Positions 7,520 to 15,863 of a stretch of DNA of 47,858 nucleotides are shown piece by piece. The DNA lies in NCBI GenBank assembly GCA_028717245.1, contig JAQUOD010000010.1, positions 1-47,858 on the forward strand. The letters run 5' to 3'. A program made the translations under genes and the position numbers. Position 1 is the first letter of the stretch, and the number at the start of each line of letters is the position of its first letter. Source of the stretch: Candidatus Omnitrophota bacterium. GTDB lineage: Bacteria > Omnitrophota > Gorgyraeia > Gygaellales > Profunditerraquicolaceae. Under the pieces are notes generated by a model. That model was given only the letters and a program-made list of their open reading frames with translations. It ran no database searches and was not told the DNA's origin.

Positions 7520-8326
7520 ATGATTTCGGATTTAAAACAAACTTCGGGTTTGGATTTAAAATTGGATACCGAGAAATGCCAGTTAAGTTTTGGCCAGGGC
7601 TTGGGGGCGCCTGTGCCTGCGGCGAGGAACATACGGGAAATGCAGGAAGTCCTTTTAGATACAGGCATCAATGAGCCGCAGGATTTATATTATATGTACC
7701 GGGATGTGCATCTGGTCAAGGACGCACCTTTATTGGAGGAGAACAAGCTGCGCTACGACGTCACGGTAATCAAGCCGGACCGTTTAGGCAGGGAATTAAT
7801 GAAGACTGCCGGGCACTATCATCCGGGAAGCTTTGGGGAGCTATACGAAGTCTTAGCCGGCGAGGCATTGTGCTTATTGCAGAAACCCAATCCCGCTGAT
7901 TATCATATAATCGAGGATGTTATTTTAATCAGGGCCAACGCCGGAGAAAAGATTGTTATCCCTCCGGGATACGGACATATACTGGTTAATCCCGGCCCGG
8001 GGTGCCTGGTTACCTCTAATTGGGTCAGCAGTAGATTCAGCTCAGAGTATCAATTATATAAAACGGCAAAGGGCGCGGCTTATTTTATACTTAACGCCGG
8101 CCCTGGCGATAAAATAGAATACATTAAGAATACATTTTTTAAACAACTTCCCTCGGTAAGATTTGCCCGGCCGGCTAAAAAGATAGAGAGATTCGGGCTG
8201 CTGGATAAGAGCCCCATATATCCTATTATTACTAAAGAAGCTATTAAGCTTGATTTCCTGAATTATCCCGATAAATACGAATATCGCGATATATTCGATT
8301 TTATAATAGAGGTAAAGGGCCCTTAA
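7520..8326 (+). CDS. Cupin-type glucose-6-phosphate isomerase
   Basis: Resembles the archaeal cupin phosphoglucose isomerase family (PF06560), metal-dependent and unrelated to the usual PGI. The metal-binding segment is visible as AGHYHPGSFGELYEVLAGEALC (about residues 92-113: two His and a Glu), with a later GYGHILVNPG histidine. At 268 residues it is longer than the about 190-residue archaeal enzymes, with additions at both ends. It would interconvert glucose-6-P and fructose-6-P, fitting PFK and aldolase genes downstream. Start ATG 7520 follows GGAGGG. Confidence 0.82.
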   Translation: MISDLKQTSGLDLKLDTEKCQLSFGQGLGAPVPAARNIREMQEVLLDTGINEPQDLYYMYRDVHLVKDAPLLEENKLRYDVTVIKPDRLGRELMKTAGHYHPGSFGELYEVLAGEALCLLQKPNPADYHIIEDVILIRANAGEKIVIPPGYGHILVNPGPGCLVTSNWVSSRFSSEYQLYKTAKGAAYFILNAGPGDKIEYIKNTFFKQLPSVRFARPAKKIERFGLLDKSPIYPIITKEAIKLDFLNYPDKYEYRDIFDFIIEVKGP

Positions 8327-8332
8327 ACGATA

Positions 8333-9067
8333 ATGAAAGCATTGATTTTAGCCGCAGGATACGCAACCAGGCTATATCCTTTGACCAAGGATTATCCTAA
8401 GCCGCTCCTTAAGGTGGGTCATAAACCCATAATCGATTATATCGTTGATAAGATAGAGGGCTTGGATGGTATAGACGAAATTATTGTAGTAACAAACAGC
8501 AAATTTATGCCCCTGTTTAGGAAGTGGAAGCTCGGCCTTAAGATAAAAAAACGCATCAGCCTGGTAGATGATTTGACCAAAAGCCACGCGGACAGGCGCG
8601 GGGCAATCGGGGATATGAATTTTGCCATTAGTAAAAAGCATCTCAAGGAGAGCCTTTTGGTGGTGGGAGGGGATAATCTTTTTGACGCGGACCTGAAAGA
8701 TTTTTTTTCTTTTGTTAAGAGTAACCCTCACCCGGTTATCGGCGTTTATGATATAAGGCAGAGGCAGCAGGCAAAGAAATACGGCGTGGTTAAGCTGGAC
8801 GCAGAATCCAGACTCATTGATTTTAAAGAAAAACCCCATAAGCCGCAATCTACCCTGATTGCGATGTGCCTTTATTATTTTCCCAAAGAAAAGATAGGGC
8901 TTATAGGTGAGTATTTTAGCAATAAGGCGGATAAGCATGACGCTACCGGTTTCTATATAGATTGGTTAAGAAAGAGAGTGCCGGTCTACGGGTTCGTATT
9001 TGACGGCCGCTGGTACGATATAGGAGACCATAAGTTTTATCATGAGGCAAACAAGAAGTTTGCATAA
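8333..9067 (+). CDS. Sugar-phosphate nucleotidyltransferase
   Basis: NTP_transferase family enzyme of 244 residues that would activate a sugar-1-phosphate to an NDP-sugar. The N-terminal signature [26 protein letters not shown] carries the nucleotide-binding G-x-G-T/A-R motif and the catalytic Lys. [12 protein letters not shown] is the metal-binding aspartate region and FKEKP follows. The closest well-known relatives are glucose-1-phosphate thymidylyltransferases, but the sugar and base cannot be fixed from sequence. It starts six bases after the GPI gene with no clear Shine-Dalgarno, so it is probably coupled. Confidence 0.85.
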   Translation: MKALILAAGYATRLYPLTKDYPKPLLKVGHKPIIDYIVDKIEGLDGIDEIIVVTNSKFMPLFRKWKLGLKIKKRISLVDDLTKSHADRRGAIGDMNFAISKKHLKESLLVVGGDNLFDADLKDFFSFVKSNPHPVIGVYDIRQRQQAKKYGVVKLDAESRLIDFKEKPHKPQSTLIAMCLYYFPKEKIGLIGEYFSNKADKHDATGFYIDWLRKRVPVYGFVFDGRWYDIGDHKFYHEANKKFA

Positions 9068-9087
9068 CGAGAGGAGGAACAGAATCT

Positions 9088-10266
9088 ATGTCAGCGCGTA
9101 AACATTTCTTTACTTCTGAATCAGTAGGTGAGGGCCATCCGGATAAGGTCTGCGACCAGATATCCGATTCGGTTCTAGATGAGGTTTTAAGGTTAGACCC
9201 GGATAAGGAGAGAAGCAGGGTGGCTTGCGAGACTTATGTAACTATGGGCCTTTTGATTGTAGGCGGTGAAATCACTACCAGCGCCTACGTTGATATTCAA
9301 AAAATTGCGCGCAATGTTATCAAGGAGATTGGTTATACTCATCCTAAATACGGGTTTGACTATGAAACCTGCGCGATTATTAATACCATTCACAGCCAGT
9401 CCCCGGATATTGCCCAGGGCGTTAATATAGGCGGGGCGGGGGATCAGGGGATTATGTTCGGATACGCCTGTTCGGAGACCGAAGAATATATGCCTTTGCC
9501 TATTACACTCGCCCATAAGCTGGTAAGGCGCATGGCAGATGTGCGCAGGCAGAACATATTGAAGTATTTAGGGCCAGATTGTAAATCCCAGGTAACTGTT
9601 GAGTATGAGGATGGAGAGGCTAAGTGCGTAGATTCGGTGGTACTGGCCTGCCAGCATACCGACGATATACTGGATAATACGGGTAAGCACATCACAGTCA
9701 AGGCGCGCCATGAGATGATCGAGGCGATTGCCAAGCCGATATTAAAGAACCTGGTAGACAAGGATACCAAGTATTACGTTAACCAGACAGGCAAGTTCGT
9801 CGTCGGCGGCCCGCAGTCGGATACGGGTATGACCGGAAGAAAAATTGTCGTGGATACTTACGGCGGAAGCGTAGCGCACGGCGGGGGGGCCTTTTCCGGG
9901 AAGGACCCGACTAAAGTTGACCGTTCTGCTGCTTATATGTGCCGTTACATTGCCAAAAATATAGTTGCCGCAGGCCTGGCCGAGAAATTCCTCGTCCAGT
10001 TATCTTATGTTATCGGTTACGCCGATCCTTTGTCTGTTTATGTGGATACCTACGGCACGGGTAAATTAAGTAACGAGAAGTTTGAAAAACTTATCCGCGG
10101 GAATTTTGAACTTACGCCTAAAGGAATAATCAGTTCCCTGGACCTCTTAAGGCCCATTTACAGAAAGACCGCCTGCTACGGGCATTTTGGCCGGGACGAT
10201 TCGGACTTTAAGTGGGAGTTAACGGATAAGGTGGCGGCACTAAAGAAACAAGCGGCGAGGTTGTAA
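9088..10266 (+). CDS. metK: S-adenosylmethionine synthetase
   Basis: Makes SAM from methionine and ATP. The 392-residue protein has the full set of MetK signatures: [20 protein letters not shown] at the N-terminus, [12 protein letters not shown] (hexapeptide region), [21 protein letters not shown] and the glycine-rich [19 protein letters not shown]. Start ATG 9088 follows GAGAGGAGG. Its neighbour ahcY, after one palindrome, encodes the next enzyme of the methyl cycle. No SAM riboswitch fold is visible in the 20-bp gap upstream. Confidence 0.97.
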   Translation: MSARKHFFTSESVGEGHPDKVCDQISDSVLDEVLRLDPDKERSRVACETYVTMGLLIVGGEITTSAYVDIQKIARNVIKEIGYTHPKYGFDYETCAIINTIHSQSPDIAQGVNIGGAGDQGIMFGYACSETEEYMPLPITLAHKLVRRMADVRRQNILKYLGPDCKSQVTVEYEDGEAKCVDSVVLACQHTDDILDNTGKHITVKARHEMIEAIAKPILKNLVDKDTKYYVNQTGKFVVGGPQSDTGMTGRKIVVDTYGGSVAHGGGAFSGKDPTKVDRSAAYMCRYIAKNIVAAGLAEKFLVQLSYVIGYADPLSVYVDTYGTGKLSNEKFEKLIRGNFELTPKGIISSLDLLRPIYRKTACYGHFGRDDSDFKWELTDKVAALKKQAARL

Positions 10267-10267
10267 A

Positions 10268-10351
10268 AGTCTTAAGCCATAAGCCATAAGCTAAATGCTT
10301 TTACCTTTGGCTTACAGCTTATAACTTACAGCTTAATTATGACTTATGACT
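10268..10351. repeat. Phased palindrome built from TAAGCYN heptamers
   Basis: The left arm has TAAGCCA (10273), TAAGCCA (10280) and TAAGCTA (10287) in perfect 7-bp phase. The right arm has GCTTACA (10310), GCTTATA (10317), ACTTACA (10324) and GCTTAAT (10331), then two TATGACT units. The arms are complementary and fold around the region 10294-10309. It fills the metK-ahcY gap. The same word family builds the palindrome at 37421-37509. Confidence 0.7.
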
Positions 10352-10382
10352 TTTTATGTAGCTATCAACGAAGGGAGTTTAC

Positions 10383-11648
10383 ATGAAATACGACATCAAA
10401 GATATCAAACTAGCAAAGAGGGGGGCATTACGTATCGAGTGGGCCAGGCAGGATATGCCGGTATTGCGTTTGATCGAAGAGCGTTTTGCCAAAGAAAAGC
10501 CCTTAAAAGGCGTGCGCCTGGCTGCCTGTTTACATGTTACTACCGAAACGGCAAATTTAGTCAGGGCGCTTAAAGCTGGAGGCGCCGAAGTTTATCTTTG
10601 CGCTTCCAATCCGCTCTCAACCCAGGACGATGTTGCCGCGGCAATGGTAACAGATTTAAAGGTCCCTGTATTTGCAATTAAGGGAGAAGATAATAAAACT
10701 TATTATAAACACATAAAGGCCGTACTAGAAGCCCGCCCGAATATTACTATGGACGACGGCGCGGACTTGGTATCTATGATTCATAAGGAGTGTCAAAGTG
10801 TCAAAGTGTCAAAGTGTCAGGTTATCGGCGGTACGGAAGAGACAACTACCGGGGTAATCAGGTTACGCGCGATGCAAAGAAAAGGCGTGCTCAAATATCC
10901 GATTATTGCGGTTAATGATGCGCAAACCAAGCATTTATTTGATAATCGTTATGGTACCGGTCAGTCTACGCTCGACGGAGTTATCCGCGCCACCAACCGT
11001 TTAATCGCCGGCTTAAACGTGGTCATCTGCGGGTATGGCTGGTGCGGCAAGGGTGCAGCCATGCGCGCATCGGGCCTGGGCGCTAAAGTAATTGTAGTAG
11101 AAGTCGACCCCTTACGGGGCCTGGAAGCAAGCATGGACGGATACCGGGTGATGCCGATCGGCGATGCGGCGAGAATCGGCGATATCTTCATTACCCTTAC
11201 CGGGGATATCAATGTCATCCGCAAGGAGCATTTTAAAACGATGAAGGACGGCGCTATCGTGGCTAACTCCGGGCATTTCAATGTGGAGATAGATATACCG
11301 GCATTGGAAAAGTTAAACAGAAAGAAAAAACGCATCCGCGATTTTGTCGATGAGTATATCATGGCAGACGGCCGCAGGATCTATCTTTTAGGCGAGGGCC
11401 GGCTGATCAATCTGGCCGCTGCCGAAGGCCATCCGGCCCAGGTTATGGATATGTCTTTTGCTAACCAGGCCTTGAGTGCCGAGTATATCAGCAGGCACCA
11501 TAAGAAATTAAAGAGAGAAGTTTACAATGTCCCCGAGGCCATTGACAGGAATATCGCTATGCTCAAACTGAGGTCAATGGGTATTAAAATAGATGTATTG
11601 ACTGAAGAGCAAAAAAGGTATCTTGCCAGTTGGGAGATGGGAACGTAA
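10383..11648 (+). CDS. ahcY: S-adenosylhomocysteine hydrolase
   Basis: Splits S-adenosylhomocysteine to adenosine and homocysteine using tightly bound NAD. Typical blocks are [38 protein letters not shown], the DDGADLV loop, [13 protein letters not shown], the Rossmann segment [14 protein letters not shown] and AHCY-type [10 protein letters not shown]. At 421 residues it is the shorter form. Residues about 136-146 ([12 protein letters not shown]) are encoded by four tandem GTGTCAAA-type octamers, an in-frame repeat intrusion between two conserved motifs. Start ATG 10383 follows GAAGGGAG. Confidence 0.96.
   Translation: MKYDIKDIKLAKRGALRIEWARQDMPVLRLIEERFAKEKPLKGVRLAACLHVTTETANLVRALKAGGAEVYLCASNPLSTQDDVAAAMVTDLKVPVFAIKGEDNKTYYKHIKAVLEARPNITMDDGADLVSMIHKECQSVKVSKCQVIGGTEETTTGVIRLRAMQRKGVLKYPIIAVNDAQTKHLFDNRYGTGQSTLDGVIRATNRLIAGLNVVICGYGWCGKGAAMRASGLGAKVIVVEVDPLRGLEASMDGYRVMPIGDAARIGDIFITLTGDINVIRKEHFKTMKDGAIVANSGHFNVEIDIPALEKLNRKKKRIRDFVDEYIMADGRRIYLLGEGRLINLAAAEGHPAQVMDMSFANQALSAEYISRHHKKLKREVYNVPEAIDRNIAMLKLRSMGIKIDVLTEEQKRYLASWEMGT
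10790..10821 (+). repeat. In-frame tandem octamer array inside ahcY
   Basis: Units GTGTCAAA (10790, 10798, 10806) and GTGTCAGG (10814) follow each other without a gap. These are the same words that form the arms of the intergenic palindromes at 27459, 36840, 40462 and 40873. Here only one arm is present and it is translated. Thirty-two bases of an 8-bp unit preserve the flanking frame only because adjacent sequence compensates. Confidence 0.85.
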
Positions 11649-11653
11649 CCTCT

Positions 11654-11711
11654 GGGACAGGTACAATCTTAAATCCGCACCAGGTGCCCGATTGAATCCG
11701 CACCTGGTGCC
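11654..11711 (+). repeat. GCACCAGGTGC dispersed element, copy 1
   Basis: GGGACAGGTACAATCTTAAA is followed by two 11-bp palindromes, GCACCAGGTGC (11677-11687) and GCACCTGGTGC (11700-11710), separated by CCGATTGAATCC. Copies lie at 19023-19080 (opposite orientation) and 39306-39362. It fills the ahcY-pfk gap; the downstream gene starts 15 bases later without a ribosome-binding site. Confidence 0.8.
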
Positions 11712-11726
11712 AAAAACCAAAAAGCT

Positions 11727-12689
11727 ATGATAAAGAGAATCGCAGTCTTGACTACTGGTGGCGATGCCCCGGGTATGAACGCGGCGATACGCAGCGTCGT
11801 GCGTTCCGCTGTAAATAAAAAATTGGAAGTAATGGGGGTATTCCGCGGCTGGTGGGGATTGATTAATGAAGAGATGAAGCTGCTGGATCACCGTTCTGTT
11901 TCGGGGATTATCAATCAGGGCGGCACTATCCTCAAGACTGCCCGCTGCCCGGAATTTACCACCGAAGAGGGACAGAAAAGAGCTTTTGATACCATAAAGA
12001 ATAAGGCTATAGACGGTTTGGTGGTTATCGGCGGTAACGGCAGCTTTGAGGCTGCGCACATCTTCGGTATGAAATACAATGTGCCTTGCATTGGTATTCC
12101 CGCTTCCATTGATAATGATATTAACGGCATAGATATGACTATTGGTTGGGACACAGCGATAAATACAGCGCTTAATGCTATTGATAATATTCGCGATACA
12201 GCAACTTCCATGGAGAGGATTTTCGTGGTGGAGGTGATGGGCAGGGATAGTGGCTCTATTGCCTTGGCTGTAGCCCTTGCTGGCGGTTGCGAAGACGTAA
12301 TTATACCGGAGAGAAGGTTTGACACTAATGAGATTTGCCATAATATTGTGAATGGCAATATCAGGGGTAAAATAAGCTGGATTATTGTGGTTGCCGAAGG
12401 CGCAGGTTCAGCTGAAGATATCGCCAAAAAAATAACCGAGACAACCAGTTTAGAAACCCGGGCGGTAGTTTTAGGCCATGTGCAGAGGGGTGGCCGGCCC
12501 ACAGCTATCAGCCGCGATTTGGCATTGCGTTTTGGCGAGGAAGCAGTGAATTGTTTGCTAAAGGGAGAAAAGGATAAGGCAGTGGGTTTTTGTTGCAGTA
12601 AGATGACTGCCGTGGATTTTGAATTTGCTATACAAAAGAAAGAACTGAATTTTAATTATTGGTACGATTTAATCAAGATATTAACCTAA
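11727..12689 (+). CDS. 6-phosphofructokinase family protein with unusual donor-site residues
   Basis: Phosphofructokinase-fold enzyme of 320 residues that would phosphorylate fructose-6-P. Recognised by TTGGDAPGMNAAIRSVVR, GGTILKTARCPEF, the catalytic IDNDI loop, the MGRDSG motif (11 residues after ERIFVVE) and C-terminal GHVQRGGRPTAISRDLALR. In the nucleotide-site signature GGDGS the Asp is replaced (GGNGS). The PGTIDND motif reads PASIDND: neither the Gly of ATP enzymes nor the Lys of PPi enzymes. The phosphoryl donor is therefore uncertain. ATG 11727 follows a dispersed repeat and has no Shine-Dalgarno. Confidence 0.88.
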   Translation: MIKRIAVLTTGGDAPGMNAAIRSVVRSAVNKKLEVMGVFRGWWGLINEEMKLLDHRSVSGIINQGGTILKTARCPEFTTEEGQKRAFDTIKNKAIDGLVVIGGNGSFEAAHIFGMKYNVPCIGIPASIDNDINGIDMTIGWDTAINTALNAIDNIRDTATSMERIFVVEVMGRDSGSIALAVALAGGCEDVIIPERRFDTNEICHNIVNGNIRGKISWIIVVAEGAGSAEDIAKKITETTSLETRAVVLGHVQRGGRPTAISRDLALRFGEEAVNCLLKGEKDKAVGFCCSKMTAVDFEFAIQKKELNFNYWYDLIKILT

Positions 12690-12703
12690 GGAGGAATTCT
12701 GCT

Positions 12704-14029
12704 ATGGGAAGAAGGCCGCTCGATATTGAAAAGATTGCCCTGGATTTAATCCAAAGTGATGACCCGCTTTTAAAGAAAAAGCTGGCTAAAAAAATACTTG
12801 ATACCGCTTACAAAAAAGGAATTTATCCTTCCAGTATCCATGAATTCTATATGGCGCGCGGTAAGGGCGAATTCGGCGGCTTTACTGTGCCGGCTATAAA
12901 TTTAAGGGCCATGACTTATGATTTGGCCAAGGCGATATTCAGGGTGGCCAAAAAGAATAATTCCGGGGCTTTTATCTTTGAAATTGCCAAGTCTGAAATG
13001 GGCTATACTGCTCAAACGCCTGTGGAATATACCAGCGTTATCTTAGCGGCAGCCATAAAAGAAAGTTTCACCGGACCGGTTTTTATCCAGGGCGACCACT
13101 TTCAGGCCAATGCTAAAAAATATTCAGAGAATCCCGATAAGGAGATGCAGGGATTGCAGGAGTTGATCAGCGCATCCATAGACGCCGGTTTTTATAACAT
13201 TGATATCGATTCCTCTACGCTGGTCGATTTATCCAGGCCTGATGTCAAAAAGCAGCAGTATTTAAATTATGAAGTCTGCGCCAAACTTACCCAGTTCATC
13301 CGGCGCATAGAGCCAAAGGGCATTACGGTCTCCGTCGGCGGAGAGATAGGCGAGGTAGGGCATCAGAATTCTACGCCCGAAGACTTGATGGCATTTATGA
13401 GCGGTTATCAGGAGAGGCTGCGTAAAGGGCTCTTGGGTATAAGTAAAATTTCTATCCAGACCGGCACTTCTCACGGCGGAGTGGTTTTGCCGGACGGGAC
13501 AGTAGCCCAGGTAAAGTTGGATTTTGCTACGCTTAAGGCGCTGTCAGAGATTGCCAAAAAGGAATACGGCCTTGCCGGGGCAGTGCAGCATGGCGCATCC
13601 ACTCTGCCGGCTGAGGCATTCCATAAATTTGCCGAATGCGATGCCGCGGAAGTGCACCTGGCCACGGAATTCCAGAATATGATTTACGAGAGTAAACATT
13701 TTCCGCAGGATTTAAAGATGAGGATCTATGAGTGGCTTAAAACTAACGCTGCCTCCGAGAAAAAAGAAGGCGAAACCGAAGAGCAATTCTTTTATAAGAC
13801 ACGCAAAAAAGCCTTAGGCCCCTTTAAGAAAGAAATTATGTCTTTGCCGCAAGAGAAGCGCGAGGCTATCGCAGGAGAAATCGAAAATAAATTTGAATTC
13901 CTCTTTAAGCAGTTAAACGCAATAAATAATAAAGGCCTGGTAGATAAATACGTCACTTTAAAACGCGTGATTTCGCGTAAACGTAAAGACACTCCCGCGC
14001 TTGAGCACGACGGGGAAGGGGCGGATTAA
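12704..14029 (+). CDS. Class II (zinc) fructose-bisphosphate aldolase-like protein
   Basis: A 441-residue class II aldolase-family protein. The usual HxDH motif appears as QGDHFQ (first His replaced by Gln). VSVGGEIGEVGHQ matches the Glu/Gly-rich zinc site, TGTSHGG and VQHGAST carry the other histidines. It is about 100 residues longer than E. coli FbaA, with a helical N-terminal stretch of 60 residues and a charged C-terminal tail. Placement right after the phosphofructokinase supports a glycolytic aldolase, but tagatose- or other ketose-bisphosphate substrates are possible. ATG 12704 has AAGGAGG before it; the frame is open to 12659 but has no better start. Confidence 0.72.
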   Translation: MGRRPLDIEKIALDLIQSDDPLLKKKLAKKILDTAYKKGIYPSSIHEFYMARGKGEFGGFTVPAINLRAMTYDLAKAIFRVAKKNNSGAFIFEIAKSEMGYTAQTPVEYTSVILAAAIKESFTGPVFIQGDHFQANAKKYSENPDKEMQGLQELISASIDAGFYNIDIDSSTLVDLSRPDVKKQQYLNYEVCAKLTQFIRRIEPKGITVSVGGEIGEVGHQNSTPEDLMAFMSGYQERLRKGLLGISKISIQTGTSHGGVVLPDGTVAQVKLDFATLKALSEIAKKEYGLAGAVQHGASTLPAEAFHKFAECDAAEVHLATEFQNMIYESKHFPQDLKMRIYEWLKTNAASEKKEGETEEQFFYKTRKKALGPFKKEIMSLPQEKREAIAGEIENKFEFLFKQLNAINNKGLVDKYVTLKRVISRKRKDTPALEHDGEGAD

Positions 14030-14046
14030 TAGTAGGGACGTAATAA

Positions 14047-14120
14047 TAGGGACGGTTCTCAATTACGGTTAAAAGTGTCCCCTAAGGGACACTTCTCGGT
14101 TGACTTGAGAACCGTCCCTA
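14047..14120. repeat. Nested double palindrome GGGACGGTTCTC, copy A
   Basis: The outer stem TAGGGACGGTTCTCAA (14047-14062) pairs perfectly with TTGAGAACCGTCCCTA (14105-14120), 16 bp. The inner stem AAGTGTCCC (14073-14081) pairs with GGGACACTT (14086-14094). The linkers between the stems are unpaired. A fragment TAGGGACG also occurs just upstream at about 14033. The whole lies between the aldolase gene and ilvD, ending 18 bases before the ilvD start. Copy B is at 24409-24486. Confidence 0.85.
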
Positions 14121-14137
14121 AAAAGAGAGGTGAAAAT

Positions 14138-15790
14138 ATGCGTTCCGATAAAATCAAAAAAGGTTTAGAACGGGTTCCTCACCGGGCGCTTTTGCATGCT
14201 ACAGGTCTAAGCAGGAAAGATTTAAACAGGCCTTTTATCGGCATAGCCAGTTCTTTTACGGATTTAATCCCCGGCCATATCGGCATGCGGGATTTAGAGC
14301 GTTTTATTGAACGCGGCATCTGTTATGGAGGGGGCGCGCCTTTTTTATTCGGCGTGCCCGGAATTTGCGACGGCCTTGCCATGGGCCATTTAGGGATGTG
14401 TTACCCTTTGGCCTTAAGAGAAATAGTAGCGGATACTATTGAGGCTGTCTGTAATGCCCATCAATTAGACGGAATTATTTGTTTGACTAATTGCGATAAA
14501 ATCACCCCCGGTATGCTGATGGGTGTAGCGCGTTTGAATATCCCGGCGATTATTGTGACTGCCGGGCCCATGCTCTCCGGCCGTTATAAACAACGTAAAC
14601 TCGCTTTTGTGCACGATACTTATGAGGGGTTAGCCAGGGCGAAAAAAGGCGATATTTCAGACGAAGAGTTGGCGTGTTTAGAGATGGAGGCCTGTCCCGG
14701 AGCCGGTTCCTGTCAGGGTTTGTATACGGCAAATACCATGGCCTGTATTACCGAGACAATGGGGATGTCTCTGCCCGGATGCGCCACGGGCCTGGCAGTT
14801 TCTGCTAAGAAGCGCCGTATTGCCCAAGCCAGCGGCGAGCGTATCGTGGAATTAATCCAGAAAGATATCAAACCGCTGGATATTATTCACAAAAAATCTT
14901 TGGAGAATGCCATTGTGGTGGATATGGCTTTGGGCGGCTCAAGTAATACGGTGTTACACTTAATGAGTATTGCCCATGAAGCAGGGATAAAATTAGACCT
15001 TAAAACATTTGACAACATCAGTAAAAAAACCCCGCATATTACTAACTTAGAGCCGTCAGGTGAGCATTTTATGGAAGATTTGGAATATGCCGGAGGTATC
15101 CCCGCGGTGCTCAAACGCTTAAAGAGTAAATTAAATAATACAATAACCACTAGCGGCAGGAGGATATTTGATATTGCTAATGGCGCCCGGATTTTCGACG
15201 AGGAAGTCATCCGGCCTTTAAAGAGCGCCTATCATAAACAGGGCGGGATTGCGGTTTTATACGGGAATCTCGCGCCTGAGGGGGCTGTGGTGAAGCAGTC
15301 AGCAGTGAGCCCTAAGATGATGCGGTTCATTGGCCGGGCGAAGGTTTTTAACCGGGAAGAAGAGGCTATGCAGGCCATCCTGGCGCACAAGATAAAAAAA
15401 GGCGATTGCATTGTTATCCGTTATGAAGGCCCCTCAGGCGGGCCGGGCATGCGTGAGATGCTTGCCCCTACTTCGGCCATCGTGGGCATGGGTTTAGCGG
15501 ATTCAGTCGCGTTGATTACTGATGGAAGATTTTCAGGAGGCACAAAAGGCCCCTGCATCGGGCATATTTCACCTGAAGCTTCAGCCGGCGGCCCCATTGC
15601 TATTTTAAAAGACAGTGATATAATTACTATAGATATACCGCAGAGGAAATTAGAAGTTAAGCTGGCCAGAGCCGAGATAGAAAAGAGGTTTAAGGGTTGG
15701 AAGCCGATTGCGCCAAAAATCAAGACTGGGTATCTGGCGCGGTATTCTAAACTGGTCAGTTCAGCGGATAAGGGAGCGATATTATTGTAG
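14138..15790 (+). CDS. ilvD: Dihydroxy-acid dehydratase
   Basis: Iron-sulphur enzyme that dehydrates dihydroxyisovalerate and dihydroxymethylvalerate in valine, leucine and isoleucine synthesis. At 550 residues it is full length. It shows [12 protein letters not shown], the cluster cysteine in [13 protein letters not shown], the second in [19 protein letters not shown], and the C-terminal blocks [15 protein letters not shown] and [26 protein letters not shown] 14138 with GAGAGG upstream is the start; the open frame back to 14075 only runs through a palindrome. First gene of ilvD-ilvB-ilvN-ilvC-leuA. Confidence 0.96.
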   Translation: MRSDKIKKGLERVPHRALLHATGLSRKDLNRPFIGIASSFTDLIPGHIGMRDLERFIERGICYGGGAPFLFGVPGICDGLAMGHLGMCYPLALREIVADTIEAVCNAHQLDGIICLTNCDKITPGMLMGVARLNIPAIIVTAGPMLSGRYKQRKLAFVHDTYEGLARAKKGDISDEELACLEMEACPGAGSCQGLYTANTMACITETMGMSLPGCATGLAVSAKKRRIAQASGERIVELIQKDIKPLDIIHKKSLENAIVVDMALGGSSNTVLHLMSIAHEAGIKLDLKTFDNISKKTPHITNLEPSGEHFMEDLEYAGGIPAVLKRLKSKLNNTITTSGRRIFDIANGARIFDEEVIRPLKSAYHKQGGIAVLYGNLAPEGAVVKQSAVSPKMMRFIGRAKVFNREEEAMQAILAHKIKKGDCIVIRYEGPSGGPGMREMLAPTSAIVGMGLADSVALITDGRFSGGTKGPCIGHISPEASAGGPIAILKDSDIITIDIPQRKLEVKLARAEIEKRFKGWKPIAPKIKTGYLARYSKLVSSADKGAILL

Positions 15791-15793
15791 CCC

Positions 15794-15860
15794 GTAATTG
15801 GTAATTAGTAATCGGTAGTGATTTAGATTACGAGTTACGAGTTACGAGTTACGAGTTACG
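15794..15860. repeat. Phased palindrome of GTAATYN/GAGTTAC heptamers
   Basis: The left arm has GTAATTG (15794), GTAATTA (15801), GTAATCG (15808) and GTAGTGA (15815). The right arm has four identical GAGTTAC units (15832, 15839, 15846, 15853). Each arm is phased at 7 bp and they are complementary apart from wobbles. It fills the ilvD-ilvB gap up to four bases before the ilvB start codon, which has no Shine-Dalgarno. Confidence 0.7.
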
Positions 15861-15863
15861 ACA

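Noticed and set aside
9068-9087. SAM riboswitch before metK
   Set aside because: The gap is only 20 bp and contains little beyond the ribosome-binding site.
10346-10573. 75-codon plus-strand ORF
   Set aside because: Overlaps ahcY in another frame and starts inside a palindrome.
11574-12341. 255-codon minus-strand ORF
   Set aside because: It lies antisense to the clear phosphofructokinase gene, has no motif and no ribosome-binding site; it is a shadow frame.
14030-14137. T-box or amino-acid attenuator before ilvD
   Set aside because: No T-box sequence and no leader peptide rich in Val/Leu/Ile codons; the stems are those of a dispersed repeat.
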